From Treponema sp. (GTDB lineage: Bacteria > Spirochaetota > Spirochaetia > Treponematales > Treponemataceae), in the NCBI GenBank assembly GCA_017940255.1, contig JAGAZB010000010.1, positions 113,234 to 177,233 of the forward strand: a stretch of 64,000 nt of DNA, in the 5' to 3' direction. The stretch's first letter is position 1, and every line of letters begins with the position of its first letter. Below are positions 7,571-14,891 of the stretch, piece after piece. Below the pieces are notes generated by a model. The model saw only the letters and a program-made list of their open reading frames with translations, was not told where the DNA came from and ran no database searches. The position numbers and the translations under genes were made by a program.

Positions 7571-8607
7571 TGGCAGATACTAAAAAAATTAAGCAGCCGC
7601 TTTCTAATACTGCGCTGTTGCTGACTATTACAGTTTGTACTTTTGTTGGAATGTACCTTCTGGCAATGATTATCTGGGGCGGCGGATTTTTGAATCCTCA
7701 ACAGTTCTTTAATCTTTTTAATAACAATGCTTACCTGATTGTTATTGCCTGTGGCCTGACCATTGTTATGATTACCGGAGGTATTGATATTTCCGTTGGT
7801 GGTACAATTGCCCTTATTACCATGAGTGCCGTTGTATTTATGGAAGAACACGGCGGCGGAATTTTCTCTTCAATTCTGATTGCACTTGGAATTGGTCTTG
7901 CAATTGGGCTTGTTCAGGGATACTTAATTTCTTATCTTAAGATTCAGCCCTTTATTGTAACTCTTGCCGGTATGTTCTTTACCCGTGGTATGACAACAAT
8001 TGTAAGTAAGGCACCTAGAACTGCTACTAATGCGGCTTTTGTTGCCTTAAAAGACCACTATATTCACATTCCTTTTATCGGAATTAATAAAAATGGTAAC
8101 TGGATTCCTTCTTATATTGAAGTTGGAGTTGTGATTGCAATACTTGTGGTACTTGCTTTGTGGGCAACCTTAAAATGGACACGCTTTGGCCGCAACCTTT
8201 ATGCCGTTGGTGGAAACAGCGAATCTGCCCTGATGCTTGGTATTAACGTTCAGAGAACAACTTTCTTTGCTTATGTTCTTTGTGGCTTGCTTGCAGGTAT
8301 CGGTGGGTTTGTTTATCTGACTCACACAGGAGCCGGTAATGCCTCTAACGCTTCTGGTGCAGAAATGCAGGCGATAGCTTCTTCAATTATCGGAGGCACC
8401 TTGCTTTCTGGTGGTGTTGGAAGTGTAATTGGAACCTTGTTTGGCGTGCTTTCTTTGAAGACCATAAACATTATTGTAGTTGCTTCTGGTCTGCGCGAAC
8501 CATACTGGCAGTCTATTACAACAGGTCTTATGCTGGCCTTCTTTATTGTGCTGCAGAGTGTAATTTTGAGCCAGAGAAAGAAGAAACTGGGAAATATTGC
8601 AGGGTAA
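7570..8607 (+). CDS. sugar ABC transporter permease 2 (CUT2, BPD_transp_2)
   Basis: 345 residues, the second permease of the importer. The start overlaps the stop of the first permease by 1 base (TAATG). About 8-10 membrane segments. Motifs: TIVMITGGIDISVGGTIALITMSAV, the typical substrate-channel loop of BPD_transp_2 proteins, GGNSESALMLGINVQRTTFFAYVLCGLLAGIGGF, and IIGGTLLSGGVGSVIGTLFGVLSL. It resembles YjfF. The operon ends here, followed by a large inverted repeat shared with the convergent regulator gene. Confidence 0.88.
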   Translation: MADTKKIKQPLSNTALLLTITVCTFVGMYLLAMIIWGGGFLNPQQFFNLFNNNAYLIVIACGLTIVMITGGIDISVGGTIALITMSAVVFMEEHGGGIFSSILIALGIGLAIGLVQGYLISYLKIQPFIVTLAGMFFTRGMTTIVSKAPRTATNAAFVALKDHYIHIPFIGINKNGNWIPSYIEVGVVIAILVVLALWATLKWTRFGRNLYAVGGNSESALMLGINVQRTTFFAYVLCGLLAGIGGFVYLTHTGAGNASNASGAEMQAIASSIIGGTLLSGGVGSVIGTLFGVLSLKTINIIVVASGLREPYWQSITTGLMLAFFIVLQSVILSQRKKKLGNIAG

Positions 8608-8620
8608 TTGGGGCAGTCAA

Positions 8621-8701
8621 AGATCCCCGGGTCAAGCCCGAGGATGACATGATGTCACACAGGCATTCCCCCTGTCATTACCCGGCTTGACCGGGTAATC
8701 T
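8621..8701. terminator. 81-bp inverted repeat between convergent operons, terminator or MITE-like
   Basis: About 29 bp at the left (AGAT-CCCGGGTCAAGCC-ATGACA) form an imperfect inverted repeat with the right end (TGTCAT-ACCCGGCTTGACCGGG-ATCT), around a 23-bp centre. The right arm is itself a perfect small hairpin ATTACCCGG/CCGGGTAAT. The element overlaps the stop codon of the response regulator and is likely a bidirectional terminator derived from a dispersed repeat. Confidence 0.6.
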
Positions 8702-10280
8702 ATTTTTCAAAATTTAGCTTATACTCACGGGGCGAAAGCCCCGTATTTTTTTTGAAAATATAACTAAAGTAGTGGGGGTCAGAAAAACCGCATTCGTAGG
8801 CAATGTCGTAACCTTTCATGTCTGTTTCCTTCATAAGGCGTTTTGCAATTTCTATGCGCACTTCGGTTAAATATTCAATAAAAGTTGTTTTACATTCCTG
8901 AGAAAATATCGTAGAAAAATGATTAGGACTAAGGCAGACTGCATCTGCAACACTTGTAAGCGTTGTGTTCTGATCTGCATAGTTTTCTTCAATATATTTT
9001 TTTGCCTTCAAAATTACATCGCTGTATTTTCCTGTGCTTTTTGAATTGCGGAATTCCACTGCAAAAGTTAATACTTCTTCCAGAGTGCGCGAAAAGTTTT
9101 CTTCATCCTGTACGGCCTCATCTATAAATTTCCTTTGCAGAATTTCGGGTTTTAATTCTTTTACATCGCCGCCAAGCTTTTCTACAAACTTAGAAACACT
9201 AAAAATCATATCTACCAGAAGATAAGAGGCAAACACGCTGAACTGTTCCGGATTCTTTTTTATCAGCTGCATTGATTCTTCAATAATTGTCTGAATATCA
9301 TTTTTTCCAGCATATTTTAGTTTATCAACCAGAGGATCGCTTTCGTTTATTTCAAAAGTGCTGTCCATGTCATCTGATGTGAGAATTCTGTTTGCTTTTG
9401 AGATTTTTGTAGTTTCCAGAATTCTCTTTGCATCTGAATAGGAATTTCTAAGCTGCGAAAGATGTTCTACAGTTTTTCCAATTGCTGTTATAACGGTACA
9501 TTCTTCATTTTTTGTTGCAATATGAGCAACAGTTTCTGCCGTATGGAAGGTTATATCGTCCAGTTCCTGCTGGGTGCTTCCCTTAAAAATGCAGACCAGA
9601 AGATTTGAGTGATGAAAAAATGAAACAGCCTGACTCCATGCGTCAGAATAGGAGTGGAGCAGGGAGCGGGCCTGCTGCAGGGCATCGTTATTATCATCTT
9701 TTGCTTCTATTTTGCTTATTAAAACCTTGTAAAAACGTGAAATTAAATCAATTCCCAGTTCCTGACACTTTTGCATTACAGTGCTCATATCTGCCGAACC
9801 ATGCAAAAGATTGTTCAAAAATTCCTTTTTTACAAGGGTTTCATTCGATTTTAATTCAGCCTTTAAGCGTGAAATATCTGAAAGCTGTTTTTTTTCTACC
9901 GCAATTTGTTTTGCGGCCTTGTTCATGCTCTCTAAAAGTTCTTCCGGGGTAAAGGGTTTTAAAAGATAATCTTCAATTCCAATAGAAATTGCTTTTTTTG
10001 CGTAATCAAATTCATCATGACCAGAAAGAATAATAATTTTAATCCAGGGTTGAATTCTTTTTACAGCCGCAGAAAGCTGCAGACCATCCATAAAAGGCAT
10101 TTTTATATCAGTTACCAGAATATCGGGCTTAAGTTCACGAATCATGGAAAGGGCAATTTCTCCGTCTGTGGCTTCACCTGCAAAAGCAAAGCCGCTGGCC
10201 TCCCAGTCTATTTTAGACCGGATTCCTTCCAGTACAATTGGTTCATCATCAACTACAAATACACTGTATACGTTATTCAT
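8700..10280 (-). CDS. response regulator with AraC-type DNA-binding domain (YesN type)
   Basis: 526 residues. N-terminal receiver domain: VFVVDDEPIVLEGI, VTDIKMPFMDGLQL with the phospho-acceptor Asp about residue 55, ILSGHDEF (Ser/Thr position) and LKPFTPEEL with the conserved Lys. A long middle segment (about 130-420) is characteristic of YesN-type regulators. C-terminal AraC/XylS double helix-turn-helix: VADAVCLSPNHFSTIFSQECKTTFIEYLTEVRIEIAKRLM then YDIAYECGFSDPHYFSYIFKKNTGLSPREYK. It is last gene of the sensory operon behind its kinase, and converges on the sugar importer, its probable target. Confidence 0.92.
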   Translation of the reverse strand: MNNVYSVFVVDDEPIVLEGIRSKIDWEASGFAFAGEATDGEIALSMIRELKPDILVTDIKMPFMDGLQLSAAVKRIQPWIKIIILSGHDEFDYAKKAISIGIEDYLLKPFTPEELLESMNKAAKQIAVEKKQLSDISRLKAELKSNETLVKKEFLNNLLHGSADMSTVMQKCQELGIDLISRFYKVLISKIEAKDDNNDALQQARSLLHSYSDAWSQAVSFFHHSNLLVCIFKGSTQQELDDITFHTAETVAHIATKNEECTVITAIGKTVEHLSQLRNSYSDAKRILETTKISKANRILTSDDMDSTFEINESDPLVDKLKYAGKNDIQTIIEESMQLIKKNPEQFSVFASYLLVDMIFSVSKFVEKLGGDVKELKPEILQRKFIDEAVQDEENFSRTLEEVLTFAVEFRNSKSTGKYSDVILKAKKYIEENYADQNTTLTSVADAVCLSPNHFSTIFSQECKTTFIEYLTEVRIEIAKRLMKETDMKGYDIAYECGFSDPHYFSYIFKKNTGLSPREYKLNFEK

Positions 10281-10290
10281 TTTCCAGCCC

Positions 10291-11739
10291 TTAAAAATGC
10301 TCTGTGGTAAATACCGGCACCGTAAAACTTACTGTGCTGCCATTACCTGCTTCAGATTTTATCTGCAAGCCTTCAGTTGCATCTCCATAATAGAGTTTTA
10401 GTTTTTTATTCACATTGTAAAGTCCGTAAACGGAATTCAGACTTTCTGCATTCTGCGAAGCCGAAGCAAGTTCTTCCCTTACCTGGGCAAGCCTCTCTTC
10501 TGTAAAGCCCGCTCCGTTATCACTCACTTCAAAAAGAATCTTTGTGTGTTCAGAATCAGCATACTGAACCCTCACCAGAAGTTTTCCTCGTCCTCTTTTG
10601 TTTTTTATTCCGTGATAAATTGCATTTTCCACCAGAGGCTGAAGCACCAGTTTAATCATCTTGTAATTTTTCAGGCTTTCGTCTGCTTCAATAGAATAGC
10701 TTAAAATATCGGCATAGCGGATTTTTTGAATTGTCAGATAATTTTGAATATGTTCCAGCTCCTGGCTTACGGTAATCCATTCGTGCCCCCGGCTCAGTGA
10801 AATTCGCAGAAAGTCCGAAAAGGCCTTGGTGATTTTTACAACTTCGTCCATGCGTTCTTCTTCTGCCAGCCAGACAATGGTGTCGAAAGTGTTGTATAAA
10901 AAGTGGGGAGTGATTTGTGCCTGCAGGGCCTTCATTTCCGCTTTCTGAAAGTTCTGCTGCTCTTCCATATTTTTCTGAATCAATACTTCAATCTGTTCTG
11001 TCATGGTGTTCAGGTTTCCGGCAAGGGTGTCCAGTTCATCAACATGAGGAATTGCAATTCGCGCCGTAAGGTCTCCGTTTGCAACCCTGGTAGAAAGGCT
11101 TTCCATATCAGAAATTGGCTTACTGATTGCATTCGAAACGCTAAAGAAACTTTTCTGGGAAATTATAATTGCAAGTATTGTGATTATAATTTGAATTATA
11201 GTAAGGATGATTGAAGAACGGCGGAAAGAAGCATTTGTTTTGTTTCCCGATTCAATTTCTGCAACAATAAAATCCTGTATGATATCAGAAAAGAGTGCTG
11301 TAATAGTCCTGATTTCATCCAGAGACGCTTCGTTTTGAGTTACAGAGGCTCCGTTTTTCATCTGCTCACTCAAATTATTTATATTCCTAAGAAGAGTAAT
11401 GCCGGCCCTGTTTGCAACTTCCAGTTTTATACGGCTTTCCGTGCTTATAGTGCTCTGCAGCATGGTATCCAGACCCGTAGAAATTTCTTCCATCATCTGA
11501 TACTGCAGGCCTGAATTAAAATCTTTTTTTCCGCAGACAATTTCCCACAGTTCGTTTGGAATTTCGTTTTTCGCGATATTATTTATACGGTTGGCGTAAC
11601 TTACATTCTGAATAATCTGGGTGTAGCGGATAGAATGAATTTGAGAAATAATAATAGAATATACCGAAGGAATAATTGTAATAAAAAGAAGAATCGTATA
11701 TGAAATTCTAAGCGTTCTGGTAAGGTTCCTGTTTTTCAA
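10291..11739 (-). CDS. sensor histidine kinase, LytS/YesM type
   Basis: 482 residues. Membrane segment near residues 10-30, a periplasmic domain of about 140 residues, second membrane segment (SIILTIIQIIITILAIIIS, about 175-195), a HAMP domain (ISKPISDMESLSTRVANGDLTARI), the His_kinase domain with ALQAQITPHFLYNTFDTI (phospho-His) and a HATPase with LQPLVENAIYHGI and VSDNGAGF. It begins with TTG directly after the TGA of the binding-protein gene, so translation is probably coupled. It should phosphorylate the regulator 10 bp downstream in response to the binding protein upstream. Confidence 0.9.
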   Translation of the reverse strand: MKNRNLTRTLRISYTILLFITIIPSVYSIIISQIHSIRYTQIIQNVSYANRINNIAKNEIPNELWEIVCGKKDFNSGLQYQMMEEISTGLDTMLQSTISTESRIKLEVANRAGITLLRNINNLSEQMKNGASVTQNEASLDEIRTITALFSDIIQDFIVAEIESGNKTNASFRRSSIILTIIQIIITILAIIISQKSFFSVSNAISKPISDMESLSTRVANGDLTARIAIPHVDELDTLAGNLNTMTEQIEVLIQKNMEEQQNFQKAEMKALQAQITPHFLYNTFDTIVWLAEEERMDEVVKITKAFSDFLRISLSRGHEWITVSQELEHIQNYLTIQKIRYADILSYSIEADESLKNYKMIKLVLQPLVENAIYHGIKNKRGRGKLLVRVQYADSEHTKILFEVSDNGAGFTEERLAQVREELASASQNAESLNSVYGLYNVNKKLKLYYGDATEGLQIKSEAGNGSTVSFTVPVFTTEHF

Positions 11740-12798
11740 TCAGTAACCCCTTGGTTCGTAGAGCGCAAAGTCGTCATCCTCAGTAAAAACCTTTTCTTCT
11801 ATGTAAGTAATCCGTGGAATTTTATTTCCCCGGGCAATCATTTTTACAAGATTCATGAGCATAGGGCCAAGATTTGGATTACATTCTACAACGCAATTCA
11901 ATTTTCCTCTTACAAGGGCATCTATAGATTTTTGTTCAGCATCTATACTTATGATGATTGTATCACCTGTGTTAACTCCGTAATTTTCTATTGAATCCAA
12001 AAATCCCAGAGTCATAGAGTCATTATGAGAATAAACTACATCTATTTTCTGGCCTTCAAAATAAAGGGCGTCGTTTTTATAATTTCCGCTGTCCCGGGCC
12101 TTTTGAATTAGGCTTTCGGTGATTTCTTTTCCCCGGGAACGTAAAAAGTCTCCGTCTTCCGAATGAATAATCTGCAGACGGCTGTCTTTTTCAATAACTT
12201 CGCGGAAGCCTTTTGCGCGCTCTCTTACCACAGAAGAATTTTCTGTACCGGAAAGTTCCAGAATGTTGATTTTTTGACTGATTGACACATCTTCGTCGTT
12301 TTGAATTTTCTGTAAAAGAAATTGTGCCGCTTTTCTTCCTTCTTCCAGTCCATTTTCTCCAAGAAAACCTGCGTATAATGAAGAATCTGCATTTATCTGA
12401 CGGTCAACCAGAATTACAGGAATCCCCGCATCTCGCGCTTCCTGCAGCACATTGTCCCAGCCGTCTTCTACAATCGGAACAAAGGCAATTACATCTACCT
12501 GGTAAACAATAAAGGAACGTATAGCCTTAAGCTGATTTTCCTGCTTTTGCTGGGCATCATCAAAAAGAATCTGAATGTTATTTTCTTCAGCCGCTTCAAA
12601 AATAGACTGAGTATTACGGCTTCTCCAGGCAGATTCAGAGCCTATCTGTGAAAAACCAAGGATGAGTTTGTCGTGATTTTCTGCGGTCTTTTTTTCAGAA
12701 GGCCTCTTTTTGCCTATAGTAAAGATGATGATTAATAAAACTACGGCAAATATTAGGGCTGATAGTATTAAGACCAGATTTTTAACTTTCAGCTTCAT
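11740..12798 (-). CDS. membrane-anchored YtfQ-like sugar-binding sensor protein
   Basis: 352 residues. One hydrophobic N-terminal segment (LVLILSALIFAVVLLIIIF) acts as signal anchor or signal peptide. The remainder is a Peripla_BP_4 domain strikingly like YtfQ: LGFSQIGSESAWRSRN, QQKQENQLKAIRSFIVYQVDVIAFVP, DGWDNVLQEARDAGIPVILVDRQI, VYSHNDSMTLGFLDSIE. Its place as first gene of a kinase-regulator operon suggests it detects periplasmic sugar and signals to the kinase rather than serving transport. ATG at 12798 has a promoter ending 14 bp upstream and no Shine-Dalgarno. Confidence 0.85.
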   Translation of the reverse strand: MKLKVKNLVLILSALIFAVVLLIIIFTIGKKRPSEKKTAENHDKLILGFSQIGSESAWRSRNTQSIFEAAEENNIQILFDDAQQKQENQLKAIRSFIVYQVDVIAFVPIVEDGWDNVLQEARDAGIPVILVDRQINADSSLYAGFLGENGLEEGRKAAQFLLQKIQNDEDVSISQKINILELSGTENSSVVRERAKGFREVIEKDSRLQIIHSEDGDFLRSRGKEITESLIQKARDSGNYKNDALYFEGQKIDVVYSHNDSMTLGFLDSIENYGVNTGDTIIISIDAEQKSIDALVRGKLNCVVECNPNLGPMLMNLVKMIARGNKIPRITYIEEKVFTEDDDFALYEPRGY

Positions 12799-12812
12799 AA
12801 AACGTTTTAAAT

Positions 12813-12841
12813 ATTTTAAATCTGAAAGTAGGGGAAGTCAA
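12813..12841 (-). promoter_or_regulatory. promoter of the sugar-sensor operon
   Basis: On the minus strand TTGACT (12841-12836), 17-bp spacer, TAAAAT (12818-12813). The start codon lies 14 bp after the -10, so the leader would be about 7 nt and has no Shine-Dalgarno. Confidence 0.7.
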
Positions 12842-12961
12842 ATAAATTTAATTTATGCGCACGTGGACCGGCTGTAGCAAAACTGAGGGGGGGGTAAAAA
12901 GGTAGGTCAAAAAAAAGAAGTGCGTGAACGGAGGGGGGGGGAATTGCATGAAAATTAGATT

Positions 12962-13097
12962 CTGAAAAACAGGGGCGTGAGCTAAGCAGACTTGAAAACA
13001 CACTTGCAAGCCGGCGCGAAGCGCATTAAATAATTTCCAAAACGGCTTGCACTCGTGTGTTTTGCAAGGCTGCGATGCGGAAGCCCCTGTTTTTCAG
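12962..13097. repeat. 136-bp imperfect palindrome, MITE-like or structured RNA
   Basis: The ends are a perfect 15-bp inverted repeat (CTGAAAAACAGGGGC at 12962 and its complement at 13083-13097). Inner segments also pair: CTTGAAAACACAC with GTGTGTTTTGCAAG, and TGCAAGCCG with CGGCTTGCA, leaving an AT-rich centre. It lies just past the end of icd, so it could terminate icd transcription. Confidence 0.65.
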
Positions 13098-13115
13098 CTT
13101 CAGTTAATTATATTA

Positions 13116-14312
13116 TTAAAGTCTTTCTTTTATAGCCGCAATATACTCCCAAGAGTTAAGCACTTTTTTAGCCTTAGGCTCTGCAATACGTGCAATATCC
13201 CCTGTCATATATCCTTCTTCAATAGTCTGCAAGGTTGCTTTTTCAAGACGTTTTGTAAAATCAACAAGTTCTGGAGTTCCATCCAGTTCACCGCGCTTTG
13301 CAAGAGCTCCTGTCCAGGCAAAAATTGTAGCAACAGGGTTTGTAGAAGTCTTTTCTCCCTTAAGGTAGCGGTAGTAGTGCTTCTGAACAGTTCCGTGGCT
13401 TGCTTCGTATTCAAAGTTTCCATCAGGACTTACCAGTACAGAAGTCATCATAGCAAGTGAACCGCATGCAGAAGCAATCATATCACTCATTACATCGCCA
13501 TCGTAGTTCTTTGTGGCCCACATAAAGCCGCCTTCAGATCTCATAACGCGGGCAACTGCATCATCAATCAGAGTGTAGAAGTATTCAATTCCTGCTGCAT
13601 CAAACTTAGCCTTGTATTCTTCGTCAAATACACGCTGGAAAATTGCCTTAAAGTTTCCATCATAAGTTTTAGAAATAGTATCTTTTGCGCCAAACCAAAC
13701 GCTAAGCTTGCGATCAAGGGCGTAAGTAAAGCAGCAGCGGGCAAAGCTTTCAATAGAATTATCAAGATTGTGGATTCCCTGAATAATACCAGGTCCCTTC
13801 ATGTCCATAATTGTTTTGCGGATTTCTTTTCCATCTACGCCTGTGAAAACAAGCTCAGCTTTTCCGGCTGTAGGACATTTAATTTCGCAGTTCTTGTAAA
13901 CATCACCATAAGCGTGGCGGCCAAGTACAATCGGCTTTTTCCAGCAGCTAACAGTTCCATGAATATTATTTACAAAAATTGGCTCACGGAAAACTGTACC
14001 ATCAAGCTCTGCGCGGATAATTCCGTTTGGAGAAGGGGTAAGCTGTTTTAGGTGATATTCTTCAACGCGTGCCTGGTTAGAAGTGATTGTTGCACACTTT
14101 ACACCAACATGAAGTCTTTTAATTGCTTCAGCGGCAGCATAAGTAATCTTGTCGTCAGAGTCATCGCGGCTCTTAAGACCAAGATCATAATATTCTGTCT
14201 TCAAATCAACATAAGGCAAAAGGAGTTCGTCCTTAATCACCTTCCACAAAACTCTTGTCATTTCATCGCCGTCAAGTTCGGCGATAGCGTTTTTCATCTG
14301 AATCTTTGCCAT
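13116..14312 (-). CDS. icd: isocitrate dehydrogenase, NADP-dependent (eukaryotic-type)
   Basis: 398 residues, the size of type II (homodimeric, eukaryotic-like) isocitrate dehydrogenases. It oxidises isocitrate to 2-oxoglutarate and CO2 with NADP+. Motifs: [14 protein letters not shown] at the N-terminus, [30 protein letters not shown] with the substrate Ser/Arg region, [41 protein letters not shown] with metal-binding Asp residues, and [14 protein letters not shown]. Start chosen at 14312 because a near-perfect promoter ends 9 bp upstream; the longer frame from 14378 runs through the promoter. No Shine-Dalgarno, fitting a leaderless mRNA. Functionally it complements the aconitase-like gene at 32088. 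Confidence 0.93.
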   Translation of the reverse strand: MAKIQMKNAIAELDGDEMTRVLWKVIKDELLLPYVDLKTEYYDLGLKSRDDSDDKITYAAAEAIKRLHVGVKCATITSNQARVEEYHLKQLTPSPNGIIRAELDGTVFREPIFVNNIHGTVSCWKKPIVLGRHAYGDVYKNCEIKCPTAGKAELVFTGVDGKEIRKTIMDMKGPGIIQGIHNLDNSIESFARCCFTYALDRKLSVWFGAKDTISKTYDGNFKAIFQRVFDEEYKAKFDAAGIEYFYTLIDDAVARVMRSEGGFMWATKNYDGDVMSDMIASACGSLAMMTSVLVSPDGNFEYEASHGTVQKHYYRYLKGEKTSTNPVATIFAWTGALAKRGELDGTPELVDFTKRLEKATLQTIEEGYMTGDIARIAEPKAKKVLNSWEYIAAIKERL

Positions 14313-14321
14313 AATGCGATA

Positions 14322-14350
14322 ATTATATAGAAATAAAACCTGCTTTTCAA
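14322..14350 (-). promoter_or_regulatory. strong promoter of icd, leaderless type
   Basis: Minus strand: TTGAAA (14350-14345), exactly 17 bp, TATAAT (14327-14322). The ATG at 14312 is 9 bp beyond the -10, so a start site 7 bp downstream leaves a leader of 0-3 nt. Confidence 0.8.
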
Positions 14351-14355
14351 TTAGA

Positions 14356-14814
14356 ATGAATAATAATAACGCTTGCACAGGATTTACGGTGACTTTTTAT
14401 ACAGCTGCAATTTTAGTATTTATAATCACATCACTCTTTATATGCATTTTTGATATTAGAACCATGCATATTCCCCTCTGGGTTTTGTATACGGGTTTGT
14501 GTTTATCAGTCATCTTTTTTGCTCTTGATGATTTAAGCACATTTGCCTGGAGAATAGGTGGAGCCGCAAGCCTTTTTATTTTATTTTTGATTTGCAGATT
14601 TTTTTCGAAAGGAAAAATTGGCTTGGGAGACCTGCAGTATTCAATTTATTGTGGTTTAGTTTCTTCTTTCCCATCTTGTTTTTATTCAGTCTTAATTTCA
14701 TGTTTTATTTGCCTCATATTTTTTGTTATAAAGGGGCTGATTTCTAAAGGAAAAGCGATTTATTTTACACCTTTTATGTTTTTGGGTTCTATTTTTGTGG
14801 TTTTTCTTCTATAA
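14356..14814 (+). CDS. prepilin peptidase-like membrane protein (A24, catalytic domain only)
   Basis: 152 residues, five to six membrane segments. The two aspartates of GxGD aspartyl peptidases are in place: [13 protein letters not shown] (first Asp) and [16 protein letters not shown] (GxGD, second Asp). The N-terminal methylase-like/zinc domain of full PilD proteins is absent, so it resembles the short TadV/FlaK-type peptidases or an orphan. It would cleave type IV pilin-like leader peptides at the inner membrane. It is divergent from icd, with its ATG only 6 bp beyond the icd -35 box, and no Shine-Dalgarno is seen. No pilin gene is present in the window. Confidence 0.7.
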   Translation: MNNNNACTGFTVTFYTAAILVFIITSLFICIFDIRTMHIPLWVLYTGLCLSVIFFALDDLSTFAWRIGGAASLFILFLICRFFSKGKIGLGDLQYSIYCGLVSSFPSCFYSVLISCFICLIFFVIKGLISKGKAIYFTPFMFLGSIFVVFLL

Positions 14815-14891
14815 TAAAACTAATGTAAAAGCTTTTTTTAGCCGTTGATTAAAGTGAAATACCATGGGGAAACAGAGGGGTTGAATAAAAA

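Larger units (their letters stand above)
12799..13115. other. 317-bp intergenic region between the sensor operon and icd
   Basis: No gene is supported. The left part holds the sensor promoter, then two G-runs: eight G at 12887-12894 and nine G at 12933-12941. The right part is the long palindrome at 12962-13097. A 61-codon minus-strand frame across the G-runs has low-complexity Pro/Ser content and no start signal. Confidence 0.6.

Noticed and set aside
12816..13001. 61-codon minus-strand frame
   Set aside because: It runs across two G-runs and the sensor promoter region; Pro/Ser/Phe composition and no Shine-Dalgarno.
14815..14891. Sigma28-type promoter before the FlcA-like gene
   Set aside because: TAAA and GCCGTTGA are present, but the spacing is 11 bp instead of about 15, and the -10 match is poor.
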